Part shown: in pieces, positions 36,880 through 48,300 of the stretch
Layout: each line of letters begins with the position of its first letter
How positions within the stretch are numbered: position 1 is the first letter of the stretch
NCBI GenBank assembly: GCA_013396755.1
Contig: VWZF01004881.1
Coordinates: 708,192 to 772,191 of the forward strand
Direction: 5' to 3'
DNA from: Sclerurus mexicanus
Lineage: Eukaryota; Chordata; Aves; Passeriformes; Furnariidae
DNA: 64,000 nt
Position numbers and translations under genes: made by a program
The notes under the pieces: generated by a model
What the model saw: the letters and a program-made list of their open reading frames with translations, nothing else
Database searches by the model: none
What the model was told of the DNA's origin: nothing

Positions 36880-37450
36880 GGCAACACGCGAGTTTGGGCT
36901 GGATTCCCACAGCGGCGCTGCTTTTTGCATCCCTTCGGAGCGTCAAACCCCTTCCCTCGGGTGTCACCGCGGGAGGGGACACGGCCCCTTTGGCACGACC
37001 TGCGGCTGCCCTTGCCCCGGGCTCAGAAACATCCTTTGTGCGCCTTGGGAACTCCGGGCAGCCAGAGGTAAAAGGGGATAAAATTACCCGGTACCCTCTC
37101 CCAGCCTCTCTGCCTTTGTGTGCCCGCCCTGGGATGTCACAGAACCCGGCTTTGCCGGGAATGCGGCTTCGCCTCGGGCGTCTGGAAAACAAAACAGCCC
37201 TCGAGAGCCCTGCCTTGCCAAAAGCCAGCCTGGGATTGTTCCCCCCCCTCGCCTCCAGTACCGAATTTCAGGGAATATTGGCAGGGCTGGAATTGCAGGC
37301 TGGATGGTGAGAGGGGCTCGTTCCTTTGCCTTCCAGCCTCCTGCTGCAGGTAAGGATGTCACAGCAGCACAGGAGACCCCGAAGTGCCACCCCCTGGGAC
37401 CACTGTGGTGGCACGTCCCCCCAGCCTGGGGCAGCAGGGAATCTTTTCCA
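36880..37450. promoter_or_regulatory. Second CpG-rich patch between OTOL1 and SPTSSB
   Basis: By eye there are about two dozen CpG dinucleotides between 36880 and 37220, far above the surrounding sequence; the density then falls toward 37450. No conserved protein reading frame is recognisable. It could be a promoter for an untranslated OTOL1 first exon, a non-coding RNA promoter, or a regulatory element. It lies about 3.4 kb upstream of the OTOL1 start codon. Confidence 0.4.
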
Positions 37451-39644
37451 AACGGAGAGAAATAGAACCTAAAAATGAAAGAAAAAACCAAAAACGCTGG
37501 AATTTGCCTTTACGGTTGTTCCGTTTCCAGCTTCAGTTTGCAGACTGGGAGGTTCATTTGTGACGAGACCTTTAAATATCCTGTGGTGTAAAAATTAAGC
37601 AAGTCATTTATGTAGAAAAAGGGGACATTCCTCGTGTAGGGTTTTAAATGCCTGACTTCAGAGAAATACTGTCATAGGGATTTCCATCGGGTGCAAAGGG
37701 ATGAAATTACCTCCCTGGAAAATCAGTATCCGCTACATTTAGTGTCACTGAGATTCAGATTTTTCCTGGTGCCCATTCCCCACTGCTCCAGGGTCGATGG
37801 GAAGAGGCTGAATGACCTGAAACAAGTAGAGGAGTGAAACACCAGCACATCACCTGAAGAATATCTGCCAATGCAGAAACTCCTCTCCCACCCACAAATA
37901 TGGGAATTACTATATTCCCAGGATTGGATGCTGAAATAAGGAAGCAAAACTTGCTTTATTGTGCAGTCCTTAAAGAAGCAGGGAGAGATCTCCTGTGTCA
38001 CTATTACAGGACACGCAGAGCTGCTTTATTGCAGCTTCCTGAAAATTACAATTTCTGGTGGAGATCTCCTTTATCGTGGTTATTAACACATAAAAACTGC
38101 ACGATGAACCCTGTACCTGCAGCCTCTGATGTGCTGCATTTGTGTTCCTTCACGAGCAAATCCTGCACCTTAAAGTGGCCACTCGACGCTTTGTGACGTA
38201 AATCCCAGTGTTTTTATCCTCGAATGAAAATAATCTCAAAGGAAGAACATCATGCCTATAGCATATTGCAAACCAGCAGTTTTATATAGCCAAATTTATA
38301 ATGTTTAAACACATACCTAATGGATTCTAAATATTTCCTTCCCTCAGGCTAAATATTTGTGAATGATTTGGTGGAAATGACAGTGACCTCTCTAAACACT
38401 CAGGGGATGTAATTTAACTTTTCAATCTACTCAGACTCTGTGCATTTTCGACACGTGTAAATGAGAGAATTCCTTTGTCACATCTTGGCTCAGGTACAAT
38501 TACTCTCACACACGTGAAACTCCCATAAAATTCCACAGACGTATAAAATTGCCTTGGCAGGTTTGAGGAAGTTTTTTTTCCCACTAATAAAAGAGGGAAC
38601 ATTTACCAAAGGTGTATCCCGGGATCTCTGACACGGCCACAGCCTCTTCAGCAGCAAAGGGTGGGCATTGTTTCTGAAGAACCTTTATGCCAGGGCTGTG
38701 GATTAAGCCAAATATTATCAGTTTTCGTCGAATTCTTTCACAGAGGGTCTCTCTAACGCCGCACACCTTCTACCTTCCCTTCTGAAGGACACAAGTTAAT
38801 TAAAATCACATTGTGCCCACGCAACTTCTTTTAGAAAGGGAAATGCAAGAAGCCAGTCAGGCACCAAGACTTCCAACCCTTGCAGCAGGAGGATATTTAG
38901 TGCTCTTAAACCCTTAAAACTTTGTGATTGCAAAACAAAAATTGAAGATTGCATTTTAAAAAGTCAGTTCTGAGCCTTGGGTCAAAAATGCTCCAGCTCT
39001 AGGAGGTAAAGGACAGTAATCCCAAATGGAATGATAATTAAACTTTTCCAGTCTCGTAATTTGTGAAGAAACGCCTGAGAGCCTGAAATATTTAAGGAAC
39101 ATCAACCTGGGAACTACAGACAGTTCTGCACAAAGAAATAAGTGTATTTCATGTTTCTGAGTCAAACCGTGCCCTTGCCAGCATTGGGCTGGAAATGTCT
39201 GAACAGCATTGACTGAAATCCTGGGATACCAAACTGGGATGGGCTCAGCACCTGCTGGAGCAAAGTGACTCAAGGAACTCCCTTTTCATCTCTGGGAAAG
39301 GGAAAAACAGCAACATGGGCTTCAGTGGGAAGGATTCCCGTGGTTTGCAAGGAGCAGCAGAGGCACTTTGGGCTCCAAATGCGGCGAGAAGCTTTGCCAC
39401 GTGTCCCGTGTCGGGAGGAGAGGCAGCACATCTCTACAAGCAGAGCTGAAGGACAACGGGGGGTGCCCACGTTGGCAGGGATGAAGAAACAGGGATGAGG
39501 GGGCAGAAGGTGGCATAGAGAAGGAAAACACGAAGGTTTGGGAGAAGTGCAGCTCGGGACTGAGGCTCAGCACAAGAGGGCACTGCAGGAGCTCCCAACA
39601 GCCCTGCCAGGGAGGGCTTAGAGCCTGCCCAGCTGAAACGCACT

Positions 39645-39775
39645 CCTGGGAACACAGCATATCCCGATTTGGGGGGGATCCACAAGGATCAGCTTGTCCA
39701 GCACCCGGCCCTGCACAGGAGAATGCCCAGAATCCCACTGGGAGCCTGGGGTTGTTGTCCATGTTATCCAAACGT
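39645..39775 (-). mobile_element. CR1 fragment, antisense, diverged
   Basis: ACAGCATATCCCGATTTGGG, then 'atccacaaggatcagcttgtccagcacccggccctgcacagg', ending in 'gttatccaaacg', matches the complement of the 'gtgggtccctt' CR1 subgroup. Confidence 0.65.
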
Positions 39776-40043
39776 CCCAGCCCTAAGCCTTAATCATCCC
39801 CTCCAGACATCACGCCCCACATTCTGATCCATCCAGGACAAGCACAACAGGAGAAAACAAACATCTTCCCAGGATAACTTACCAAGAGCGTCCAAAACGG
39901 AATTTTTTGAGCACTGAGTGCATGTGATGAATAAGTAAAACAGGAAAAATCAGGAATCTGTGAGACCTATTCTGTTCAAACTTGCTGCCGTGGAGAGCAG
40001 TAACAGACACTGAATCCATATGGTCAACCTAGATAAGAGAAAA

Positions 40044-40061
40044 CAAAAAAAAAAAAAAAAC
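40044..40061 (+). repeat. Poly-A tract
   Basis: A run of about 18 A after GAAAAC, not clearly attached to a retroposon body. Confidence 0.85.
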
Positions 40062-41334
40062 AGAGATGGGTAAGAATTGGACTTTTTAAGAAAATTTCTC
40101 GTGGCAAACTGGAATGAGCAGGATTGAACACAAGGCTGGGCTTTCTCCAGGGAAAAAACCTTCTGCAGCAACTGCAGAACTGCTGTTCGAGGGGCCGTTC
40201 CTTCCAGAGCACCCCAAACACAAGTGCCCTCTCCAGAGGGGAGCTTTGAACCCCCAAAGCTCCTTCTCTTCGTTCTGAAAAGCCCTGGGAGCAGCTCCAG
40301 GAGCAAAGCAGGCACTCAGCTCCACAGCCAGGGATGGAGATTCACCGGTAGCCCGGTGAGGGGGTGAGTGTGGACAGGTTCAGGTCTCCAGGTGAGTGAC
40401 AAGATGACAGTCCTACCAGGAGATCCCACACTTGCTCATGCAGAGCATCAAACTGGCTGTAGCAATTTAATATCGGCCAAGGGACACAGCAGGAATCAAG
40501 AGGGATGTGAAGATGTGACTCATGCAGGATTGTAGAGCCTGCCCAGCCCTTGGTCTTAAAGTCGATTAGTCCTTTACCTTCTAATTGCTTGTTCCTGAGC
40601 CCAGAATGCCACCCAGCCCCTCCTCGAGCTGGGCACAGGCAGGGCTGCCCCAGAACACCAGCCAATATTGATATTTAGGAGGACAGATAATCACTCATCA
40701 AGAATCACACATTCACTACGTGCTATACATAAGCAGTTTCCTGGGCAACATAATTTCTCAGACCGGACCACGGAACTTACCTGGAACAACATTCCAAAGG
40801 AAATCACACCAGATGACAGGATCAGACCTGGCCACTGCTGCCACCAGTGTCCCACCCAGCCTTTCCTGCCTTACAGCCACCTTTGCAGTGACACTAATCC
40901 CCAAAACAGGAGCTACCGACCGAGATGGTGTCACCTAAAGCACTTGGAGAGAAAATCACCCACAGTGGTTGTCACACACCCCCCAGAGAGCTGATTGCTT
41001 TATCCACTCTGCCCTGTAATTAGATAACAGGTTGTTCTCTAATTTGTCGGGCTGAGCCAGAAGAGTGACACCAAATTAGTTAGTAGCACAATTAGTAGCA
41101 CAATAATCTGAGGCTGAGCCTCTTCCCAACGTCCCAGCCTTGGGATGTTTTACAGGAGGATTCTGCAAACTCAGGAAAATTCCACGCTCACTCTGGAAGT
41201 TTCCATGAGTCGAGGCAGCCTGGCTGGGTAGACATGAGCTGACAAAACACAGCCAGATGTCTCACTAGTGAAAAGTGAGAAAAGTCCAGTCTGTTCTGCT
41301 GGATTTGAAGGAACATCCTCAAATCTGCTCAGGT

Positions 41335-41572
41335 TGCAGGTTGAGATTGGAGATGAGGGAGAAATTCCTCCCTGGGAGGGTGGGCAGGCCCTGGCACAGG
41401 TTGGGCAGAGAAGCTGTGGCTGCCCCTGGATCCCTGGGAGTGTCCAAGGCCAGGCTGGAAGGGGCTTGGAGCAACATGGGCTGGTGGAAGGTGCCTCTGC
41501 CCATGGTAGGAGTGGTACTGGATGGGCTTAAGGTCCCTTCCAACCCAAACCAATCTGTGATTCTGTGATTTG
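41335..41572 (+). mobile_element. CR1 3' fragment with full terminus
   Basis: TGAGGGAGAAATTCCTCCCT through CTGGCACAGGTTGGGCAGAG and CCTTCCAACCCAAACCAATC to the terminal short repeat TGTGATTCTGTGATT. Confidence 0.92.
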
Positions 41573-42939
41573 AGGACGCTGCAGTTTATTCCTTCCTGCT
41601 CTTTAAGTTCAAATAAATTTATCCAAAAGGAGGCAACACGAAAGGAAGTGACATCTCAGATCTCCCACCTGCAGGAGACAGCTGCACACCAGGAAAAGGA
41701 GTCACTAAAAGCATCATTGTGTTACCTTGACACGACTCAGTCAATATTTGACTTCCAAAGCCCTGGGGTCCAACCCAGTGATCCGGGCTGGAAGAACCCT
41801 GCCTGTTGGCCGGTGTTTCTGCAGCAGGGTGTGCCAGAGCCTACAGGCTCAGGAAGATTCAAAGACTACAGTTCTGACCTTCTAAATGCTCTGTCAGCCT
41901 TTGGGGCAGGTATGGGGGTTTATTCCCGTCTCGAGGGGCCGAGCTGGATGTTTCCTGCAGGAGCTAAAGGCAGTGCTGGAATCCCCAGTAATAATTAACG
42001 CAAATCCCCAGTGGCCAAACAAGGAAAGGAGCAGATCTCCCAGAGCAGCAGTCCCTGGAGAGACAAGGAAACAAACTCCTTTATTTTTATCTGCTTTATT
42101 GAGGGAACAACTGCGGTCTGCTCTTTAGCGTGAGAAGCACAAGAGTTTTAGGCAAGGCTGAGGTTCCAGAAGGTTTGGAGCAGGAGGCTGGTGACTCCCA
42201 GGGAGGTGACAGCTAGACCTAGCTTAGGGGTTACACTCATCTTTTATCGTATAGGCCTCATGTTAAGGCACTGGGAGGATTTTTAGCTCATTTCCTCTGG
42301 GCAGAAGGAGCTCCAAGGGCCATCTCCCAGCTGGTAAATGCAGGAGTTAAATGTGCTTTCAAATGTATTTATTTGACCACATGAAGTCTCTCCTTTTCAA
42401 ACCCCGGCTGCTCCAGCTGGTCTAATAGAAAAGTTAATTCTTCATTTCCTTTTTTTTTTAGCTCATTTTTTGTTCCAGTCTCATTGCTTTGCTTTTCTTT
42501 TCTTCCAAGGGGCAAGCCAGGAGGCTTCTCCTGAGGTCAGGGAAAAAATTGGCAAGAGCAGGAGGCTCAGGAGGAAACAGTGGGTGAAGGGAAAGAGCCT
42601 TCCGTGTCTCAGCAGCAATGGATGACAAATCAAACCACAACCTCCTTTAGATTAAACCCTGTCCTACTTCTCATAAAAGAGTTATTAATCCTGAAGTCAG
42701 TCAGGATGCAGTTCTGACTTGGTGAGGTCCTTCCCTCTGGAAACACTTGGCAGGGCCCCTGCAGCCCTGTCTGGTCTTAAGGCAAACAACATTTGATTAT
42801 CAGCAAATCTGGCATTCATTGTAAGGCAAATCCTTCTCCGTTTGATAAGACGGTGTGTGTCAAAAGGCAAGTGTGAAACATTTCTGTGCACACTGAACCT
42901 TCCTCTGAACCAACTGGCAGGTGCAGCTCCTGGGTGAAA

Positions 42940-43359
42940 GGGCAGAGCACGAGTGTGAGGAGGAGCTGAGGGGTTGGGGGGCTCAGCTGGAGAAAAGGAG
43001 GCTCAGGAGGGACCTTCTGCCTCTCTACAACCACCTGAAAGGAGGCTGGAGCCAGGTGGGGGTCGGACTCTGGTCCCAGGGAACAAGGGACAGGACAAGG
43101 GGAAAACAGCATCAAGTTGCACCAGAGGACGTTCAGGTAGGATATTGGGAAAATTTCTTCCTGGAAAGGGCTGTCCGTCCCTGGCACAGCTGCCCAGGAC
43201 AGGGGTGGATCCCCATCCCGGGAGGGATGTAAAAGCCCTGTGGATGTGGCACTTGGGGACATGGGTTAGTGGTGGTCTTGGCACTGCTGAAGAATTGTTG
43301 GGCTCGAGGGTCTTGGAGGTCTTTTCCCTAATGATTCTTAGATTCAATGATTCTGTGAC
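42940..43359 (+). mobile_element. CR1 3' fragment, longer subfamily copy
   Basis: GGAGAAAAGGAGGCTCAGGA, GATATTGGGAAAATTTCTTC, CTGGCACAGCTGCCCAGGAC and GGTTAGTGGTGGTCTTGGCA, ending in TCAATGATTCTGTGA. Same subfamily as 11730-12143. Confidence 0.92.
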
Positions 43360-43889
43360 CATCAGCACAGACTGAAGCAGGAGAGTAAGAGATGATCAGG
43401 GTTCACTTTTGCAAGCTAGGTAGGAGCACAGGTACTTGAAAGTTTAAAACAAATCCTCTGCATAAGTATTTTTTCAGATCAAAGACTGAGCAGGCATCAG
43501 TTCCACAGTCAACATCCATAAAAATAGCAGCAGCAGAAAGAGGCTCTGCTCTCACTGCACGAGCTGGGAAGCAAAGCATCACATCCTGGCTGCCCATTTG
43601 CTGCCTCTGCAGCTCTGTTTGTGCAGTGCCTTTTAAAGGTATTAATTGAGGCAAGAGCATTTTTAAAGCATCATTAAAAATGTGTTCAAATATTAAACGA
43701 ACTGCTGCTTTAATACCAGCAGTTACATCTGGCCCTTTGAAACAGCTTGCATTCCTTTATGGTTTTCTGTGGTTAGAATACAGCACTGGGTGCCAGAACA
43801 AGGACACGGTGGCCCCATGGTGTGGGAGGTGACCCCAGGTCCCACTGGGGTGACTGGTTTGCTTAGGGAATGAGCTTGTACCTGGAATT

Positions 43890-43955
43890 TACCCAGAATC
43901 ACAGAATATGCTGAGCTGGAAGGGACCCACAAGGACCATCGAGTCCAACCCCAAG
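43890..43955 (-). mobile_element. CR1 tail, antisense
   Basis: AGAATCACAGAATATGCTGA, then GGAAGGGACCCACAAGGACC and ATCGAGTCCAACCCC. Confidence 0.85.
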
Positions 43956-44733
43956 GAAAAACTGAACAAAATATTTAAGCTATTTTTATTTCTTGCTACT
44001 ACTGCAAAGTTAAGTCCTTGAGTAGCTGTTTGGTAGCAAGCAGGACACTAAATCCTGCTTTTTTATCTCTGGGACAGATTAAACTACAGCAAACTAAGCC
44101 TCGTGGGCAGCAGCATCATGTCGTATTTCACAGGATTTCGGAAAAAGTCTTGCAAGCGCTTGCCCATCCATATCTCTCTTTTCTGGCAACACCTGATCGA
44201 TGGTGATCCCATCCCCACTTCCCTCTCTCCACGCCGGGTTTCTCCCAGCCGTGCTGCAGCACCTTCCTCAGGTCCTTCCCGCGGAGCCCTTGGGAGGCTC
44301 CAGGCACCTGCCGGCCCTCGGGCAGCCCTTGGCGACCCCGCTATGCCCCAGACCACGTCCCAAAGGTCTGTATTCCAGTGTCGGGTGGCACACGAAGCGC
44401 TGCCAGTGCCCGCAGGGGTCCGTGCGGGGCAGCTCCCTGCGCGCCCCGCATCCCGCATCGCAGCGGCGCTCGGAAACGCCGCCGGATCCAGGGAAACACC
44501 GCGCTCCGGGGAAGCAGCTGGCGTGCCGGAGGTGGCAGCCAGCTCCATCCCACGGCTTTCCCCGAGCCCGGCTCCGCTCCTCCCACCCCCCGAACGCCGC
44601 AAGCCCCAGCGCAGCGGCTGCGGCAGCGGGCGGGGCGCGGAGCGGCCCCGGGGCCGCGGCCGAGAGGAGCCGAGCGGGGCGGCAGGTACGGAGGGAGGGA
44701 CGGGAGAAGGGGAGGAGGGAGGGAGAAAGGGGG

Positions 44734-44740
44734 TATTTAA
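44734..44740 (+). promoter_or_regulatory. TATA-like box
   Basis: TATTTAA lies in a GC-rich setting (GGGTATTTAAGCAGC) within the CpG island. It is correctly oriented for SPTSSB and about 30 bases before the proposed start. Confidence 0.4.
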
Positions 44741-44782
44741 GCAGCGCCGGGCTTGGGGAGCTGCGGTGCGCGGAGCGGGGCC

Positions 44783-45013
44783 CCGGAGCGCCCGCATCCC
44801 GGAGCACCCGCATCCCCGAGCACCCGCATTCCCGGAGCGCCCGCATTCCCGGAGCGCCCGCATCTCCGGAGCGCCCGCATCCCTGAGCACCTGCATTCCC
44901 GAGCACCTGCATCCCCGAGCACCCGCATCCCCCAGCACCCGCATCCCCGGAGCGCCCGCATCCCCGAGCACCCGCATCCCCGGAGCGTCCGCATCCCCGA
45001 GCACCCGCAGCCC
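44783..45013 (+). repeat. GC-rich minisatellite, about 14 units of 16-17 bp
   Basis: The repeating unit is close to CCGGAGCGCCCGCATCC, alternating with a CCGAGCACCCGCATCC form. About 14 consecutive copies differ by one to three bases, and unit length switches between 17 and 16 bp. It lies inside the CpG island, within the inferred first exon of SPTSSB. Because 16 and 17 are not multiples of three, the frames across it are mixed and no coding role is suggested. Confidence 0.9.
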
Positions 45014-45295
45014 GGTGTGCCCGCACCAGGTGCCCCGCACGGCCCAGTGTCTGCGGGCAGTCCCCGCTGAGCTGGGCTCGCCCAAGGGCACCGCGGCGGA
45101 GGCGCGTCCCGGAGCATCCCCGCATCCAGGGGCCGGTGACCTTGGCCCCGCGGGTCTCCAGTGGCTCGGTAAGGAGCGCGGGGGAAAGGCCCGGGGGCAG
45201 CGGGGGAGCCTCTCCGCTGTGCCTCCTTCAAGGCAGTGGTGGCGTTGCAGACGGACCTACAGCCTTCAGCAAGGTCCCTCCGGCCTTAAATTGCT

Positions 45296-45375
45296 CCCTG
45301 CTCTTGGCAGGGGGTTGGGACGAGATGAGCTTCAAGGTCCCTTCCACGCCACGCCATCGCCTGGCTCTGTGACTT
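45296..45375 (+). mobile_element. CR1 tail in the proposed SPTSSB intron
   Basis: GGCAGGGGGTTGGGACGAGA, then 'tgagcttcaaggtcccttccacgcc', the last part of a CR1 element. It sits just past the CpG island and the proposed donor. Confidence 0.7.
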
Positions 45376-48300
45376 GTTGCTGCAGTCAGGGATTTGCAGG
45401 TGGTGTTGCTGCTAGAGCTGCCGGGAGGATGGTTTGCCTTGGCGGGGGTTTACTGAGGCCACTCACACACCCAGAAATACGAAGGCTGAAATAGGTGATG
45501 GAGGAGGGAAGGTGACTGTGCTGCCCATACCAGCGTGGTGGAAATCCTCACTGCTGGCAGATTTGTGCTCTTTGGTTTTCTTAGACTTGCTGGTGGCTCC
45601 CAGTAATCCTTCAGTGGGAAGCAGGTGCAAGACCTACCCTCCCTGTTGTATAAGCAGAGCTGGCACAGTGGAGAGGAGAATCCCTGCAATAAATGCTCTG
45701 CTTAGTCAGCACAAGGTACTTCGTGGACTGTGGATTTTGATGTTTTAGGATTTGGGATGCTTGATTATCTTTTTCTCATGAATATCACGACCATGGTACA
45801 AATGACAATGCCTTGACAGCAACTCCACAAAGTCCTTGGAGTGATTTCCAGATGGTGCAGGTTTGGGAAGCTCTTGCACAGAGAATGTGTGTTGTTCCAG
45901 CTGGAATGAGAGGTGTGGTGAAACAGTGCCTGGGAAGCAGCTCAGGGCCACGGGAATATTATTCCATCCCTTCTGTGCCCCCAGAGCATCCAGGACATGT
46001 GGTGCAGTGCCCAGCACCACGGCACGGTGCTCCAGCTGGCTGCTAACCATCCCTGGCCATGCCAAGCCAGCTCTTAATTTGTGCTGGGTCTGTACCTCAA
46101 GCCTGGGAGTGCTGGTGAGCATTCCCAAAGCCAGGAGCCCAGGAGGTTTGGATGGGACACGATGCTTGGGGAACCCACTCGCTGCTTTTCAGAAGCTCAG
46201 CACCACGGGGTGTTGCAGCTTTGAAGAGCCTTGTCTTGCCCTGCTCTCTGACTGGAGCATTCCTTGTGTCTCCCCTCCAAAAATGAAGGGTGGCTTTGCT
46301 TTCCCCTCATTTTAGGGATAGTCTGTATCAACATCTCTCTGTGGTCAAACCTGCTTGCCAGGATGGATGAAGTAGCCTGTGAGGGAAGCTGTTCCTTGCT
46401 GCACATGTGGAGTTAAATCAGTTAAATCAGTTTCTCCCTTTTTACTTCTTATCTCCTGCAAGGATCTCCCTTCATTTTTTCTTTTCCCCTTTCGGGCCAG
46501 TGACTGGTGTGGTGCAACTCTGCTTCCTTTCCTTAGATCTCACAGGAGATGCACTTGCACAAGAGTTTTGTACCTGGTTTCCACTAATACCTGTCATAAC
46601 TATGACAATATTCACGTTCTCGTGTTACATATAACCCAAGAGCAGCTGTTATTTTCAGCTGCTTCAGAAATGACTCAGAGCAAAGCAAAGAAGTCTGAAT
46701 AAAATAAGAGCTACGATCGAAAGTAAGTCTTTTTTTAGACTCCAAACATCTCAGCTATTCTGTTTATAGAGTGATGTGTTTACACAACCTTCTGAACTTT
46801 AAGGTCTTTGAAGTTTTCTTGAAGCATGCAGGTGATGTCCCAAATCTCACAAGTCTTGCAGGAACTAAGAACTTGTCACCAAGAGCAAAGGCAAAACCTC
46901 ACCCAGGGCAAAGCCAAACCCCCTGTAAGGTGCTCCTGGAACAGTTCCTCAAGAACTCTCAATTTCTAAGTATTTGCAGCTTAAACCTGGTGCTGGCCTC
47001 TGGTCACAAATTTGAGCGTTATTTTGGGAATCGGTTGAGTTCAAAACCACACCTGTCCGTAACTATACTTACACTGAAAATACAGGGAAAGCTTTTCCTG
47101 AGATTTCAACTTCCCTGGCAGAGCTGCTCACGGGTCTGCTCCAAGGTGCAGGTCCTGTCCCAGGAGAGGACTCGGAGCCCAAAACATGCTCCAGCTCAGG
47201 AGGCTGGGAAGGAAGGCATTTGTACAGCAAATGCGAGGAGCATATAGTTATGTAAGGAAATGACTGAGGCAACTTCAGAGGAGGGAAGAACACAAAAATT
47301 GTTGAAAAATTAATTTGGCCTTGGAAGAAAATGGGACAGAGCTGCTCCAAGAATGTTGTTGTTACAGAGAAGCTGCATCTCTTCCGTCTCTGCCTGAGCA
47401 GAGACAGGAGAGTGCACTGATAAATCAACCAGGCTGCAAAGTTAGGGGGAGTCGATTTATTGAGTTGATTTATTTGGAAGTGTGGCTTTGCTGGGAGCAG
47501 CCTCCAGCTTGCAGGGGTAGGGAAGGCAGGAAATCAGGCTCAACTTTGACTGCTCTCAACTGCTGTGCTGGTATTGAAGGGTTGGGAGCCTCTCTCCAAA
47601 GGAGATCCCTGAGGGTGCTGCAGATCCTCCTCTGCTTTCCTGAGGGTCGACGCTTTGTGCACCACATTTAACATCCCAATCACTGCAGGCCATACCACAC
47701 TCCGGCTGTGCGCTCGGCTCGGCTGGAGGAGCACGTGCAGCAATCCTCTGGGTGTACTGCCACCCAGCTGACGTGAATCCCTGTGCTCCAGGTAGAGATG
47801 CAGCCAAATTACAGCCCCAAACCACTGCGTGGGAGCCCAGAAGAGCTGCTGGAGGAGCATGGACATGGCAGCACGTGAGGGTGGGGTTTAAGGGTCGGAG
47901 CTGGACACGAGGAAGTTGGGCCAGACTTTGTCCAGGCGTGGCATTGCCACCCTGGGAGAGTTTTGCTGCCTTGTTTGGAGTCACCAGGGGTAAAAGGAAG
48001 TCTTCCTGAGGAGTAAAAGGTCCTGGGTCTCGTGTGCATTATGTAACACCTAGAAGAACCCAAACAGCACCTCTGCGCCCCCACTGAGGGCAGCAGGAGG
48101 GAGGGTTAGTGTTTAAAGATGAGGAAGATGCTGGAGTTCATTCTCCTGAGCAGGGGAAAGTACAAACGGGGCTGAAAACACTCTTCTGTCTCACCCTGTC
48201 CCCTCCTGAAGTATTTTTCCACTCCTGGAAGAATTTTTTGCCCAGAAAATCCCATAGGCAGTCAAACCATCTTCCCTCACATGCAGAACGTCTGACTCAT

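Larger units (their letters stand above)
33926..44229. other. Intergenic space between divergent OTOL1 and SPTSSB
   Basis: It contains the CpG-rich patch at 36.9-37.4 kb, five CR1 pieces, a palindrome and a poly-A tract. No coding exon is recognised. Any shared regulation of the two genes would lie here, but the sequence alone does not show it. Confidence 0.6.
44230..45210 (+). promoter_or_regulatory. CpG island, probable SPTSSB promoter and first exon
   Basis: This is the densest CpG stretch in the window, with GC-rich runs such as GGGGCCGCGGCCG near 44650. It lies 8-9 kb upstream of the SPTSSB coding exon and on its sense side. A TATTTAA box at 44734-44740 would place a start near 44765. 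Good donor sites are at 44685 (CAG|GTACGG) and 45168 (TCG|GTAAGG). The 404 bases from about 44765 to 45168 contain no ATG on the plus strand, which suits a 5' UTR. The assignment to SPTSSB is inferred from position and orientation. Long open frames on both strands here are composition artefacts. Confidence 0.6.

Noticed and set aside
44084..45091. 335-codon minus-strand frame with Gly/Ala/Arg repeats
   Set aside because: Antisense reading of the same island and minisatellite; composition artefact.
44103..45494. 463-codon plus-strand open frame
   Set aside because: It lies in a CpG island and runs through a 16-17-bp minisatellite and into a CR1 tail. The product is low-complexity Pro/Ala/Arg with no known domain, and long minus-strand frames overlap it, as expected from GC-rich sequence with few stops.
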